Assembly: GCA_031425695.1 (NCBI GenBank)
Contig: JANPJV010000212.1
Location: forward strand, 1-64,000
Source of the DNA: JANPJV01 sp031425695
Lineage (GTDB): Bacteria > Pseudomonadota > Gammaproteobacteria > Xanthomonadales > SZUA-5
Direction of reading: 5' to 3'
DNA: 64,000 nucleotides
The notes beneath the pieces were generated by a model that saw only the letters and a list, made by a program, of their open reading frames with translations, was not told the DNA's origin and made no database searches. Each line of letters starts with the position of its first letter. The first letter of the stretch is position 1. Both the position numbers and the translations under genes were made by a program. Below, piece by piece: positions 14,638 through 22,415 of this stretch.

Positions 14638-15345
14638 ATGAAGACTTCCAAGGGTTCCAAATTCAAGTCCAAGGCTGAGGACTCCAGCAGCGATCAAAAC
14701 GCGCTGAAGAACACGGCCAAGGCAATCATGGAGCAGGCCGAGCAGATCTGGCTCGCGGGCCTCGGTGCTTTCGCCAAGGCGCAGGAACAGAGCGGCAAGT
14801 TCTACGAGACGCTGGTGAAGGAAGGCGCAGCGCTGGAACGCGCCACACGTAAAGTCACCGAAGGCAAGATTGAGGAAGTTCGCGGCATGGTCGAGACGAC
14901 GGTTTCGCAAGTCAAAGATCGCGCCACCGATACCTGGGATCGGCTTGAACAGGTGTTCGAGAATCGCGTTTCGCGCGCCCTCGGCACGCTCGGCATTCCG
15001 GGCCGCGAAGAGCTCGACCAACTGGCCAAGCGCGTCGAAGAACTGAGCCGCGCAGTGCGCTCACTCGACGCTTCCAGTCGCGCCAAGCCGGCCGCCAAGT
15101 CCGCGCCGTCCAATCCGGCCGCCAAGGCCGCCGAGCCGGCAGCGAAGAAAGCCACGCCGCGCAAGCCGGCCGTCCGCAAGGCGACCCCGGCTCCGGCGGC
15201 CGCCGCACCCGCCGCACCAGCGTCCGCTCCGGCTGCTGCCAAGCCGGCTGCCGCGAAGTCCGCAGCTGCCAAGCCTGCTGCACGCAAGCCGGCCGCGAAG
15301 AAGCCGGCCAAGGCCGCGCCGACGACTCCGGCCGCCGCAGAGTAA
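14638..15345 (+). CDS. Phasin with histone H1-like Lys/Ala/Pro tail (PhaF-like)
   Basis: A 235-aa protein. Residues ~25-145 form the phasin core: ALKNTAKAIMEQAEQIWLAG, LGAFAKAQEQSGKFYETLVK, a long amphipathic helix, and RVSRALGTLGIPGREELDQL followed by a heptad-like segment. The C-terminal ~90 residues are AAKPA/KPAAKK repeats, as in PhaF-type phasins that bind both PHA granules and DNA. The ATG at 14638 is preceded by AGAGGATC. A second, tail-less phasin lies at 18982-19425. Role: granule surface coating and segregation. Confidence 0.92.
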   Translation: MKTSKGSKFKSKAEDSSSDQNALKNTAKAIMEQAEQIWLAGLGAFAKAQEQSGKFYETLVKEGAALERATRKVTEGKIEEVRGMVETTVSQVKDRATDTWDRLEQVFENRVSRALGTLGIPGREELDQLAKRVEELSRAVRSLDASSRAKPAAKSAPSNPAAKAAEPAAKKATPRKPAVRKATPAPAAAAPAAPASAPAAAKPAAAKSAAAKPAARKPAAKKPAKAAPTTPAAAE

Positions 15346-15551
15346 GACTGCGGGCCCCGCCAGGGGTTCGCTACAGCCGGCCGGCGCAACGCGCCGGCCG
15401 CTGACCTGGTCCACGGACGGACCAGCAGGCAGCACGAATCGAGCTCAGGGACCGAGCCACTTTTTTCTATGTCCGCCAGCCAAAGTTTGCCGATCGCCCT
15501 CCCCGACCGGCCGGCTGGCGGGCACCTTTTCGGGATTCGGCCGCGAATTCG

Positions 15552-15797
15552 ATGATGTTGAAAAAGCGGGATGGGAAGGAAGCGAAGGAAAAGCAGAAAG
15601 GTAGCGAAGCGAAGCAGCAAGCAACCGCCTCATTTCGCTGCTTCGAGTACAACATCAGGCGTGCAAACGGGTCGCCTCGCCCCTGTGGCGCTGCGGCTGC
15701 CATCTGGTTTCAAGACCAGAGCTCGGGGCAGGCCCACAGAAAGAAAGCTCTCCTTCGCTTCCTTTCTGCTGGTCCTTCGCTTCCTTCCCGCCCGCTC
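15552..15797. repeat. Inverted-repeat element, GAAGGAAAAGCAG type (family H)
   Basis: The left arm contains GGGAAGGAAGCGAAGGAAAA followed by GCAGAAAGG (15572-15601). The right arm contains CCTTTCTGCTGGTCCTTCGC then TTCCTTCCC (15761-15789), its reverse complement with a short indel. The rest of the 15346-15818 gap contains only a small GC hairpin (GCCGGCCGGCGCAACGCGCC region near 15374-15400) and no credible gene. The same sequence type recurs at 29966-30146. Confidence 0.75.
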
Positions 15798-15818
15798 CTT
15801 CTCCCGGACGCAACCGCC

Positions 15819-17810
15819 CTACCAGTGCACGCCGCGCATGATCGAGGCGAAGGCGACCTGTTCGGTCGACGTCGCTTCTTCCTTGCCGCCCTTGACGCCC
15901 TTGGCGGCGGCGGAGTCGGGAAACATCTGGAACGCGGTGTTGAGGACGACCTGGTAGACCTTCGGCGCCAGCAGGTGCATGAGCTCGGCGGCGATGCCGA
16001 CGCGCGTGGCGAGGCGCTGCGGACGCTCGATGACGGCCTTGACCACCATGTCGGCCGCTTCCTCGGTCGTCAAGGTCGGGACATTGTCGTACATCTTGGT
16101 CGGGCCGATCATCTTGGTGCGCACCAGCGGCATATTGATGATGGTGAAGTGCACATTGCGGTCGGCGAACTCGGATGCGGCGCAGCGCGAAAACGCATCG
16201 AGCGCGGCCTTGCTGGCGACGTAGGCCGAGAAGCGCGGCGAATTGGCGAGCACGCCGATCGAGCTGATGTTGACGAAGTGACCTTTCTTGCGCTCGGTCA
16301 TGCTCGGCAGCAGACCCATGATCAGGCGCAGCGAGCCGAAATAATTGAGCTGCATCGTGCGCTCGAAATCGTGGAAGCGATCATACGAGAGCTCGACCGA
16401 ACGCCGGATTGAGCGCCCGGCGTTGTTGACCACGATATCGACCGCGCCGTGTTCGGCGAGCACCGTCGCCACCAGTGCGTCGATCGCCGTCAATTCGGCC
16501 AGGTCGCACTGGTAGATGAAGACCTTGGCGCCCTTGACCGCCGATTCGATCTCGGCCTTGGCCTTCTGCAGGTCCTCGAGGCCACGCGCCACGATCAGGG
16601 TCTTGGCCCCGGCCGTCGCCATCTTCAGCGCACAGGCGAGGCCAATGCCCTGCGATCCGCCGGTAATCATCACCACCTTGTCGCGCACGCGCCCGGAGAG
16701 CGAGCGATCGACAAACAGATCCGGGTCGAGATGGCGTTCCCAGTAATCCCACAGCCGCCAGGCGTAAGTCTCGAGCGCCGGCACCTTGATGCCGCTGCCC
16801 TTGAGCGCGCGCTCCGCCTCACGCGTATCGAAGCGCGTCGGATAGTTGAAGAACTTCATCATATCCGGCGGAATTTTCAGCGATTTCAGCACGTCGCCGA
16901 CGACGCGCCGCACTGGCGGCAACATGCCGATGGCGCCGCGGATCGAGCTCGGGATGATCTGGAAGATGCGCGCATCGATGCGCATCGACATTTCCGGCGC
17001 ATGCCCGACCTTGGCGAAGAGATTGAGCACTTCGCCAACCCGCCGCGGGGCCGGATCGGTCAGGTGGAAGCAGCCGCCATCGAGTCCCTTCTGGTGCGCG
17101 ATGTGATCCATCGCGTCGACGATGAAATCCACCGGAACGATGTTGATACGTCCGCCTTCAATGCCGATCAACGGCACCCAGGGCGGCAGCAGTTCGCGCA
17201 TCTTCTTGAGCAGGGTGAAGAAGTAATACGGCCCGTCGATCTTGTCGATCTCGCCGGTCTTGGAATGGCCGACGACGATGCCCGGACGATAGATGCGGAA
17301 CGGCCGCGTGCTTTCCTTGCGCACGATGCCTTCGGAATCGTGCTTGGTCCGGAAATACGGGTGATCGAGGCCTTCGGCATCCTCGAACATGTCTTCGCGA
17401 AAAACGCCTTGATAAAGGCCCGCGGCGGCAATCGAACTCACATGGTGGAAGCAGCCAGCACGCAGGACTTCCGATAGTTCGACCGCGTTGCGCGTGCCAT
17501 CGATGTTCGCGCCCTGCTGCGATTCGGCGCTCGCGGAAATATCGTAGACCGCTGCCAGGTGGAAGAAATGCTTGATCTTGCCTTTGAGCTGGGTCTGCGC
17601 CTCGGCCGAGAGACCCAGCTTGGCCTTCACCAGATCACCGGTGATGGGCACCAGCCGCGCGCCAGCCTCGGGATAGCGCTCCTGCAGGGCCTCGAATTTC
17701 TCCTTCGACCCACGCCGGACCAGCACATAAATGGTCCCCTTGCGCTCGAGCAGCTTGCCGATCAGAAATCGGCCGATGAAACCGGTTGCGCCAGTCACGA
17801 AATAGGTCAT
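15819..17810 (-). CDS. Long-chain fatty acyl-CoA reductase (FAR), two-domain
   Basis: A 663-aa bidomain oxidoreductase. The N-terminal NAD-binding_4 domain has TYFVTGATGFIGRFLIGKLL, FHLAAVYDISA, FHHVSSIAAAGLYQGVFRED and YFRTKHDSE. The C-terminal SDR domain starts near residue 375: MITGGSQGIGLACALK, VNNAGRSIRRS, NISSIGVLAN and YVASKAALDAFSRCAASEF. From memory it is highly similar along its whole length to the Marinobacter fatty acyl-CoA reductase (about 660 aa) that reduces acyl-CoA to fatty alcohol, even to the shared end VAFASIMRGVHW. The start has GGGAGGG upstream. With the WS/DGAT at 22416 it would complete wax-ester synthesis. It is divergent from the acyl-CoA-binding protein gene. Confidence 0.92.
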   Translation of the reverse strand: MTYFVTGATGFIGRFLIGKLLERKGTIYVLVRRGSKEKFEALQERYPEAGARLVPITGDLVKAKLGLSAEAQTQLKGKIKHFFHLAAVYDISASAESQQGANIDGTRNAVELSEVLRAGCFHHVSSIAAAGLYQGVFREDMFEDAEGLDHPYFRTKHDSEGIVRKESTRPFRIYRPGIVVGHSKTGEIDKIDGPYYFFTLLKKMRELLPPWVPLIGIEGGRINIVPVDFIVDAMDHIAHQKGLDGGCFHLTDPAPRRVGEVLNLFAKVGHAPEMSMRIDARIFQIIPSSIRGAIGMLPPVRRVVGDVLKSLKIPPDMMKFFNYPTRFDTREAERALKGSGIKVPALETYAWRLWDYWERHLDPDLFVDRSLSGRVRDKVVMITGGSQGIGLACALKMATAGAKTLIVARGLEDLQKAKAEIESAVKGAKVFIYQCDLAELTAIDALVATVLAEHGAVDIVVNNAGRSIRRSVELSYDRFHDFERTMQLNYFGSLRLIMGLLPSMTERKKGHFVNISSIGVLANSPRFSAYVASKAALDAFSRCAASEFADRNVHFTIINMPLVRTKMIGPTKMYDNVPTLTTEEAADMVVKAVIERPQRLATRVGIAAELMHLLAPKVYQVVLNTAFQMFPDSAAAKGVKGGKEEATSTEQVAFASIMRGVHW

Positions 17811-17999
17811 GGTGATGCCCTCCCCCGGGGTCGCGGGTGTGTTTTCGACAGATGCGCCCGGCAGGGCGTCCTCACACTAAGATAACGAGCCCAGCCTCAG
17901 GTATCTACAGAAGACTTCAAGCCGCTCTTGCGAATCGGCATCGCGGGAAGGATAGTGCGAGCTTGGCCTTGCAAGACTCAACGCTGCCGGAGATTTTCG

Positions 18000-18263
18000 A
18001 TGTCAGATCTGAAGACCCAGTTCGATGCCGCGACGGAAGCTGCCAAGCAGCTGCCCGAACGTCCCGACAACGACACCATGTTGCGCCTCTATGGTCACTT
18101 CAAGCAGTCGACCGAGGGCGATGTATCGGGTCCGAAGCCCGGCTTCTTTGATTTCGTCGGAACCGCGAAGTACGAAGCCTGGGAAAAGCTCAAGGGCGTG
18201 AGCTCGGAGGACGCGATGAAAAAATACGTCGACCTGGTCAAGCGCCTCGGCGGAAAGTTCTGA
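18000..18263 (+). CDS. Acyl-CoA-binding protein (ACBP)
   Basis: An 87-aa four-helix ACBP: LKTQFDAATEAAKQLPERPD, LRLYGHFKQSTEGDVSGPKP, and AKYEAWEKLKGVSSEDAMKK with YVDLVKRL. The conserved YxxxKQ (YGHFKQ) and the AWxxxKG motif needed for acyl-CoA binding are intact. It buffers and delivers long-chain acyl-CoA in the cytoplasm, a natural supplier for the reductase encoded divergently and for the WS/DGAT. It is followed 7 bp later by a TetR regulator, probably in one operon. Confidence 0.95.
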   Translation: MSDLKTQFDAATEAAKQLPERPDNDTMLRLYGHFKQSTEGDVSGPKPGFFDFVGTAKYEAWEKLKGVSSEDAMKKYVDLVKRLGGKF

Positions 18264-18270
18264 GGCGGCC

Positions 18271-18921
18271 GTGAGCGAGCCGGTGCCAGTCAAGACGCGG
18301 GATCGGATCCTGGCCAAAAGCCTGGAGATGTTCAACGTTCAGGGTGAACCCAACGTCACCACGAACCACATCGCCGACGAGCTCGAAATCAGCCCCGGCA
18401 ATCTTTATTACCATTTCCGCAACAAGGACGACATCATCGAGCAGCTGTTTGCGCGTTTTGAAACGCGCATCGGCGACGCCCTGCTGGTGCCCGAAGGCCG
18501 CGCGCCCAATCTCGAGGACATGTGGCTGCAGATGCACCTCATCTTCGAGTGCATCTGGGACTACCGGTTCGTCTATCGCGACCTCGTCGACCTGCTCACG
18601 CGCAGCCGCAAGCTCAAGATGCACTTCTCGCGCATCCTCAAGCGCGCCCACGAAAGCATCTCCAAGATCTGCACCGAGATGGTCAAGTCGGGAACGATGC
18701 TGGCCAGCCAGCGCGAGATCGAGGCGATTGCCCAGAACACCGTGGTGCTGACCACCTTCTGGCTGAACTTCCAGCAGGTCAAGCCAGCTACCACCGGCAA
18801 GAACGAAGTTGATCTCGGCCGCGGCATCTACCAGGTGATGGTACTGCTCGCGCCCTACCTCAAAGCCGCCGAAAGAGCGCATCTCAATCGGCTGGCGGAG
18901 CAGTATTTAGGGACCAACTGA
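18271..18921 (+). CDS. TetR/AcrR-family transcriptional regulator
   Basis: A 216-aa protein from a GTG start. The N-terminal TetR helix-turn-helix is clear: TRDRILAKSLEMFNVQGEPN, then TTNHIADELEISPGNLYYHF and RNKDDIIEQLF. The helical ligand domain follows. It lies 7 bp after the acyl-CoA-binding protein gene and is followed by a strong terminator. The natural prediction is an acyl-CoA-responsive repressor of the divergent reductase and ACBP operon; ligand and operator were not identified. Confidence 0.92.
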   Translation: MSEPVPVKTRDRILAKSLEMFNVQGEPNVTTNHIADELEISPGNLYYHFRNKDDIIEQLFARFETRIGDALLVPEGRAPNLEDMWLQMHLIFECIWDYRFVYRDLVDLLTRSRKLKMHFSRILKRAHESISKICTEMVKSGTMLASQREIEAIAQNTVVLTTFWLNFQQVKPATTGKNEVDLGRGIYQVMVLLAPYLKAAERAHLNRLAEQYLGTN

Positions 18922-18934
18922 AGGGCGCTTAACG

Positions 18935-18960
18935 AAAAAGCCGGCTTGCGCCGGCTTTTT
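18935..18960. terminator. Rho-independent terminator, bidirectional
   Basis: AAAAAGCCGGCTTGCGCCGG followed by CTTTTT forms a perfect GCCGG(C)-stem with a 4-base loop and flanking A and T runs on either side. It ends the ACBP-tetR operon on the plus strand and can serve the convergent phasin gene on the minus strand. Confidence 0.95.
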
Positions 18961-18981
18961 AGTTCTTACCCTGAAGGCCGA

Positions 18982-19425
18982 TCAGGCAGCCTTGGCTTCC
19001 GGAGCCTTGCGCGCATTCTGCAGCGCCTTGACCTGCCGGTTGAGCTCGGAGACCCGACGCGAAAGCTCCTGGATGTCGCCCTTCGACGGAATGCCGAGGC
19101 GCGAGAGCACGCGACCGACCTGGGTGCCGACGACTTCTTCCACCTGGCTCAGATTCGCGGCGGCGGTCTGCTGGACTTTCCCGATGACGCCGGAGAGCTT
19201 GCTGCGCACATCGCTGACGGTGCCGTCGACCAGCTTGACCGTGCGCTTGTTCAGGCCCTGGCCTTCATTGATCAGGTTGCCGAAAACGCGCTCACCCTGC
19301 TTGCGCGTGATCGACATGGCGCCCAGCGATGCAAGCCACACATCGCGCGCGGTGTCACGCACATCGACCGCTTCGCGCTTGGCGACACGGACCAGTTTCT
19401 TCCCAGCGAGCTTCTTTGCAGCCAT
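18982..19425 (-). CDS. Phasin-family granule-associated protein (PhaI-like)
   Basis: A 147-aa phasin without the long basic tail: VDVRDTARDVWLASLGAMSI, TRKQGERVFGNLINEGQGLN, a central amphipathic helix, and VGRVLSRLGIPSKGDIQELS with RRVSELNRQVKALQ. It is clearly related to the core of the phasin at 14638, so the pair mirrors the phaI/phaF pairs of pseudomonads. The ATG at 19425 is preceded by GGAGAAG. Expected at the surface of PHA or neutral-lipid granules. Confidence 0.9.
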   Translation of the reverse strand: MAAKKLAGKKLVRVAKREAVDVRDTARDVWLASLGAMSITRKQGERVFGNLINEGQGLNKRTVKLVDGTVSDVRSKLSGVIGKVQQTAAANLSQVEEVVGTQVGRVLSRLGIPSKGDIQELSRRVSELNRQVKALQNARKAPEAKAA

Positions 19426-19544
19426 GATTCTTCTCCATTGGTGTTTGCAAGACTTGGCACCGATATCCCTGTGCGCTTGTCACGCAAAGTAAGTTCGCGC
19501 CGGTAGAACAAACACACTATCGGGTAGAGCGCAAGCCCTAGAGC

Positions 19545-19625
19545 GGGTGTCAGTGTCGGTGGTCGGTTTCGGAATGAGCGTGCCGCATTGCTCCAACCGA
19601 AACCGAAACCGACAACCGAAACCCC
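19545..19625. repeat. Inverted-repeat element E (CCGAAACC type), copy 1
   Basis: The left part GTGTCGGTGGTCGGTTTCGG pairs with the right part CCGAAACCGACAACCGAAAC across a ~20-base loop containing TGCCGCATTG. Related copies are at 24018-24095 (loop again TGTGCCGC) and 35258-35445 (interrupted). It lies in the gap 19426-19689 between divergent phasin and TPR genes, so it is in a leader rather than a terminator position. Confidence 0.85.
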
Positions 19626-19689
19626 GCTTGCCACCGCCCGCTCCATTGCCGATGCTTGGAATCACCTTGCGAGCACGAGAGTCAGCATC

Positions 19690-20535
19690 ATGGCGGCCAA
19701 GAAATGGGCGAAGTTTCCGCATCCGGACAAGGCTTTCGATTACGCCGGCCCAAAGCTTCTCAAGGCATGGCCGCGGCTGCATGCCGGGGACCAGGAGGTG
19801 TTCCCGGACAAGAAGCACATCGCGGCGCAAATGAAGAAGTATCCGGGGCTCAAGAGCGCCGGTGACGCGGGCGAGCTCGCAGAAAAATTGCAGGACGCCT
19901 GGCGCGAATTCCACCGCGGAAATTTCCAGGCAGCGACCGAGGCCGGCGATGCCCTGGGGCCGCTGGGTGCAACCGTGGCCAACAAGGCTGAGGGGATCTA
20001 CGCGACTTACCTGGCGGCGGACGCCGACAAGATCGGGCACTTCGAGCGCTGCACCAAACGCGCCGAGGCGGCCATCGCGGCGATGCCGGACGAGGCCAAC
20101 GCCCACTATTTCCACGCGTTCGCACTCGGCCGCTACAGCCAGCAGATCTCGATCGGCAAGGCCCTCGCGCAGGGGCTGGGCGGCAAGATCAAGGAGAGCC
20201 TCAACCTGACGCTCAAGCTCGCGCCGAAGCATGCCGAGGCGCACACCGCCATGGGTCTCTACCACGCCGAGATCATCGACAAGATCGGCGCCATGATTGG
20301 CGGGCTCACCTATGGTGCAAAGGTCGATACCGGCGTCAAGCATTTCGAGGAAGCGATTCGGCTCACGCCCGCCGCGCCGGTCGCCCACATGGAATGGGGC
20401 AACGGCCTGCTGTTGATGTACAAGAAAAAGCGCACCGACGAGGCGCTGGCAGCATTCCAGAAAACGGTGGCGCTGGAACCCGCAGAAGCAATGGAAGCGC
20501 TCGATATCGCCAAGGCGAAGAGCGACCTGGATTAG
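19690..20535 (+). CDS. TPR-repeat protein of unknown function
   Basis: A 281-aa cytoplasmic-looking protein without signal peptide or membrane helix. It starts MAAKKWAKFPHPDKAFDYAG and then has repeated helical pairs of TPR character: EFHRGNFQAATEAGDALGP, ANAHYFHAFALGRYSQQIS, AEAHTAMGLYHAEIIDKIGA, and DEALAAFQKTVALEPAEAME, the last a good canonical TPR. The frame is open upstream to 19588, but that part is repeat E. The ATG at 19690 has GAGAG nearby. TPR proteins act as scaffolds; the partner is unknown. Confidence 0.75.
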   Translation: MAAKKWAKFPHPDKAFDYAGPKLLKAWPRLHAGDQEVFPDKKHIAAQMKKYPGLKSAGDAGELAEKLQDAWREFHRGNFQAATEAGDALGPLGATVANKAEGIYATYLAADADKIGHFERCTKRAEAAIAAMPDEANAHYFHAFALGRYSQQISIGKALAQGLGGKIKESLNLTLKLAPKHAEAHTAMGLYHAEIIDKIGAMIGGLTYGAKVDTGVKHFEEAIRLTPAAPVAHMEWGNGLLLMYKKKRTDEALAAFQKTVALEPAEAMEALDIAKAKSDLD

Positions 20536-20569
20536 CAGCGTCGGAGGGTAGCTGGGCGTTCTGCGCGCC

Positions 20570-20848
20570 GTGCTACGTGAGGTAGCGTGGCACTGGGCGC
20601 TCGATCAGTGCTACGTGAGGTAGCGTGGCACTGAGCGCTCGGTCGACCGACCTGTGCCGCGCAATCGATAGCGCCAGCGCCGCGTCTCGCTACGGCAGCA
20701 AAACGACGCTTCGTCGCAACACGCGGCGCTGGCGCGATGACGGTTATGCAACCAGAAATACGACGCGCGCTCAGTGCCACGCTACACCCGTATGGAGCAC
20801 CGATTGCGCACCGAGGAATCCCGACTGCGCGCCCTTGGGCGCGCAGTC
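20570..20848. repeat. Repeat D: two direct copies, an inverted copy and nested hairpins
   Basis: GTGCTACGTGAGGTAGCGTG, followed by GCACTGNGCGCTCG, occurs at 20570-20604 and 20608-20642. The reverse complement GCGCTCAGTGCCACGCTAC is at 20767-20785. Between them GCGCCAGCGCCGCGT and ACGCGGCGCTGGCGC form an inner stem. A separate perfect 12-bp stem GACTGCGCGCCC/GGGCGCGCAGTC lies at 20823-20848, just past the stop of the minus-strand secreted protein, and could act as its transcript end, though without a T-run. No gene is seen in this 320-bp gap. Confidence 0.75.
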
Positions 20849-20855
20849 GAAGCGG

Positions 20856-22268
20856 TTACAGCTGGGTGCCTTCCATGCCGTTCTGGAATATCTCGGACTG
20901 GATGAAAGGTGCCGACTCGAGCGCGATATCGGCCGAGAGGCACCATTCCAGCATGTTGCCAGAAACGCCATTCGGCACCGCGTCTTCGACCGTCAGCTGC
21001 CAATTGCCGGCAGCCTGCGCCGGGGCGAAGGTGGCCAGGTTCTGCAACGGACCCACGCTGCCGCGCAGCGTCGGCTCGGTTTCCTGACAGGCGCCGTTGA
21101 CAAAGGCACCCTGGTCACCGAAGGCCGCCTGGATGCGCGGACCGTCGCAGCTTCCGCTGCCCGGGAAGGCGACGGGACGATCCATCAGGATCACCGGGCC
21201 GACAGCGACGGGTGAGGTCTTCGTCAGCGAGATCTTGAGGTCACTGATCCGTTGATGCTGTGCATGCACGGTCACGCGCAGGTTGGTCACCAGTGCGTTC
21301 GGGATGCCGGCGTCACGGATCATGGTGGCCGCGTCGAGGTTGAGCACGCCACCGTCCGGAATGGCGCCGCCACTGAAGCAAGCCTGCGCAGTGCGGAATT
21401 TCGGGCGGCCCACCGGAGTCGCGTTCTGCTCTTCGCTGACACCACAGGTGTTGCGCCCAAGCACGCGATACTCGTACGGCGTGTTGGTGTTCAAGGTTAT
21501 CGGCACCTGCAGCGTATTCCCGCTCAGGATGGTGCAATAGTCGCTGACGCCGCCCGAGTGCGAGCAGCTGGGGTTGGTCTCGCTCTGGTCGAACGGGCTG
21601 AACTGCATGTCCGAGCACATTCCCGCGGTCTGCCCGCCGCTGCAACGGTCGACATCCACACGGTAATTGGTTGCCGCGAGATCGTCCGTCCAGGCCAGCC
21701 AGGGACGGGTCGGCATGTCTTCGACGTTGTCGGCCATCTCGCGATACCGCGTCGAGCTCGGCTCGAACTGGTTGTCGATGACAACGTTGACGGACGCCGT
21801 CAGCGGGGTGCGCGACAGGCCGGTGATCGGATCGTAGTTGTAGATCGTCCGGCCGCGGTAGGTGACCGTCTTGAGGCCCGCCGTATTCACCGGTCCCGAG
21901 ATCAATCCGGTATCGACCAGGCGCACCAGCGGCTGCCCCGCCTGTGCCGCCGGCAGGTGCAAGGGATTGGGCGCCATGCCCTGCGGAAAGAACTGCGGGT
22001 AGAAGGTGCCTACCGGCTCGGTGGAAACCTGCTCGGCATAGCTGTGGCGCCAGGTGTATCGGAGCCGGAGGCCGAGCTGGTAGCCGCGGCACATCACGTA
22101 CGGCGGCGTGACGTCGCTGATGCCGTTCGGATAGAACGGCGTGAACGACACCGCGTTGTTGACGGTCAGCTGAAAATTCTGCGCCTGCGCACTGGCCAAT
22201 GCCGGCGCCAGCAACAGACCGAGAAGGCATGCATAGCTCAACGGGCGCATGGATTGAAATCGAAGCAT
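20856..22268 (-). CDS. Secreted protein with C-terminal P/Homo-B (proprotein convertase P) domain
   Basis: A 470-aa protein with a signal peptide (LLGLLLAPALASAQAQ). The central part is Cys-containing with Ig/FnIII-like pieces (TPYEYRVLGRNTCGVSEEQN). The C-terminal P-domain pattern is GGVLNLDAATMIRDAGIPNA, HQRISDLKISLTKTSPVAVG, VILMDRPVAFPGSGSCDGPR, and AAGNWQLTVEDAVPNGVSGN with LEWCL. P domains are usually found behind subtilisin or metalloprotease domains, but no protease catalytic motif is present. GGGGGA lies 5 bases before the ATG. The very end, IFQNGMEG, resembles short C-terminal tags in secreted proteins of this order (recollection, unverified). Confidence 0.75.
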   Translation of the reverse strand: MLRFQSMRPLSYACLLGLLLAPALASAQAQNFQLTVNNAVSFTPFYPNGISDVTPPYVMCRGYQLGLRLRYTWRHSYAEQVSTEPVGTFYPQFFPQGMAPNPLHLPAAQAGQPLVRLVDTGLISGPVNTAGLKTVTYRGRTIYNYDPITGLSRTPLTASVNVVIDNQFEPSSTRYREMADNVEDMPTRPWLAWTDDLAATNYRVDVDRCSGGQTAGMCSDMQFSPFDQSETNPSCSHSGGVSDYCTILSGNTLQVPITLNTNTPYEYRVLGRNTCGVSEEQNATPVGRPKFRTAQACFSGGAIPDGGVLNLDAATMIRDAGIPNALVTNLRVTVHAQHQRISDLKISLTKTSPVAVGPVILMDRPVAFPGSGSCDGPRIQAAFGDQGAFVNGACQETEPTLRGSVGPLQNLATFAPAQAAGNWQLTVEDAVPNGVSGNMLEWCLSADIALESAPFIQSEIFQNGMEGTQL

Positions 22269-22415
22269 GAAGTCCCCCTAAACGGCGGATTGCGGCCACT
22301 CGACAAGCATAAACCATTCAGAATCAAGCAGAAAGGAAACCTTCTTAAGAGATTCGTGAAGTTAGCTCGGTAAACGACGGCAGGTTAACAGAGGAATACA
22401 AGCCTGGATTGCCGA

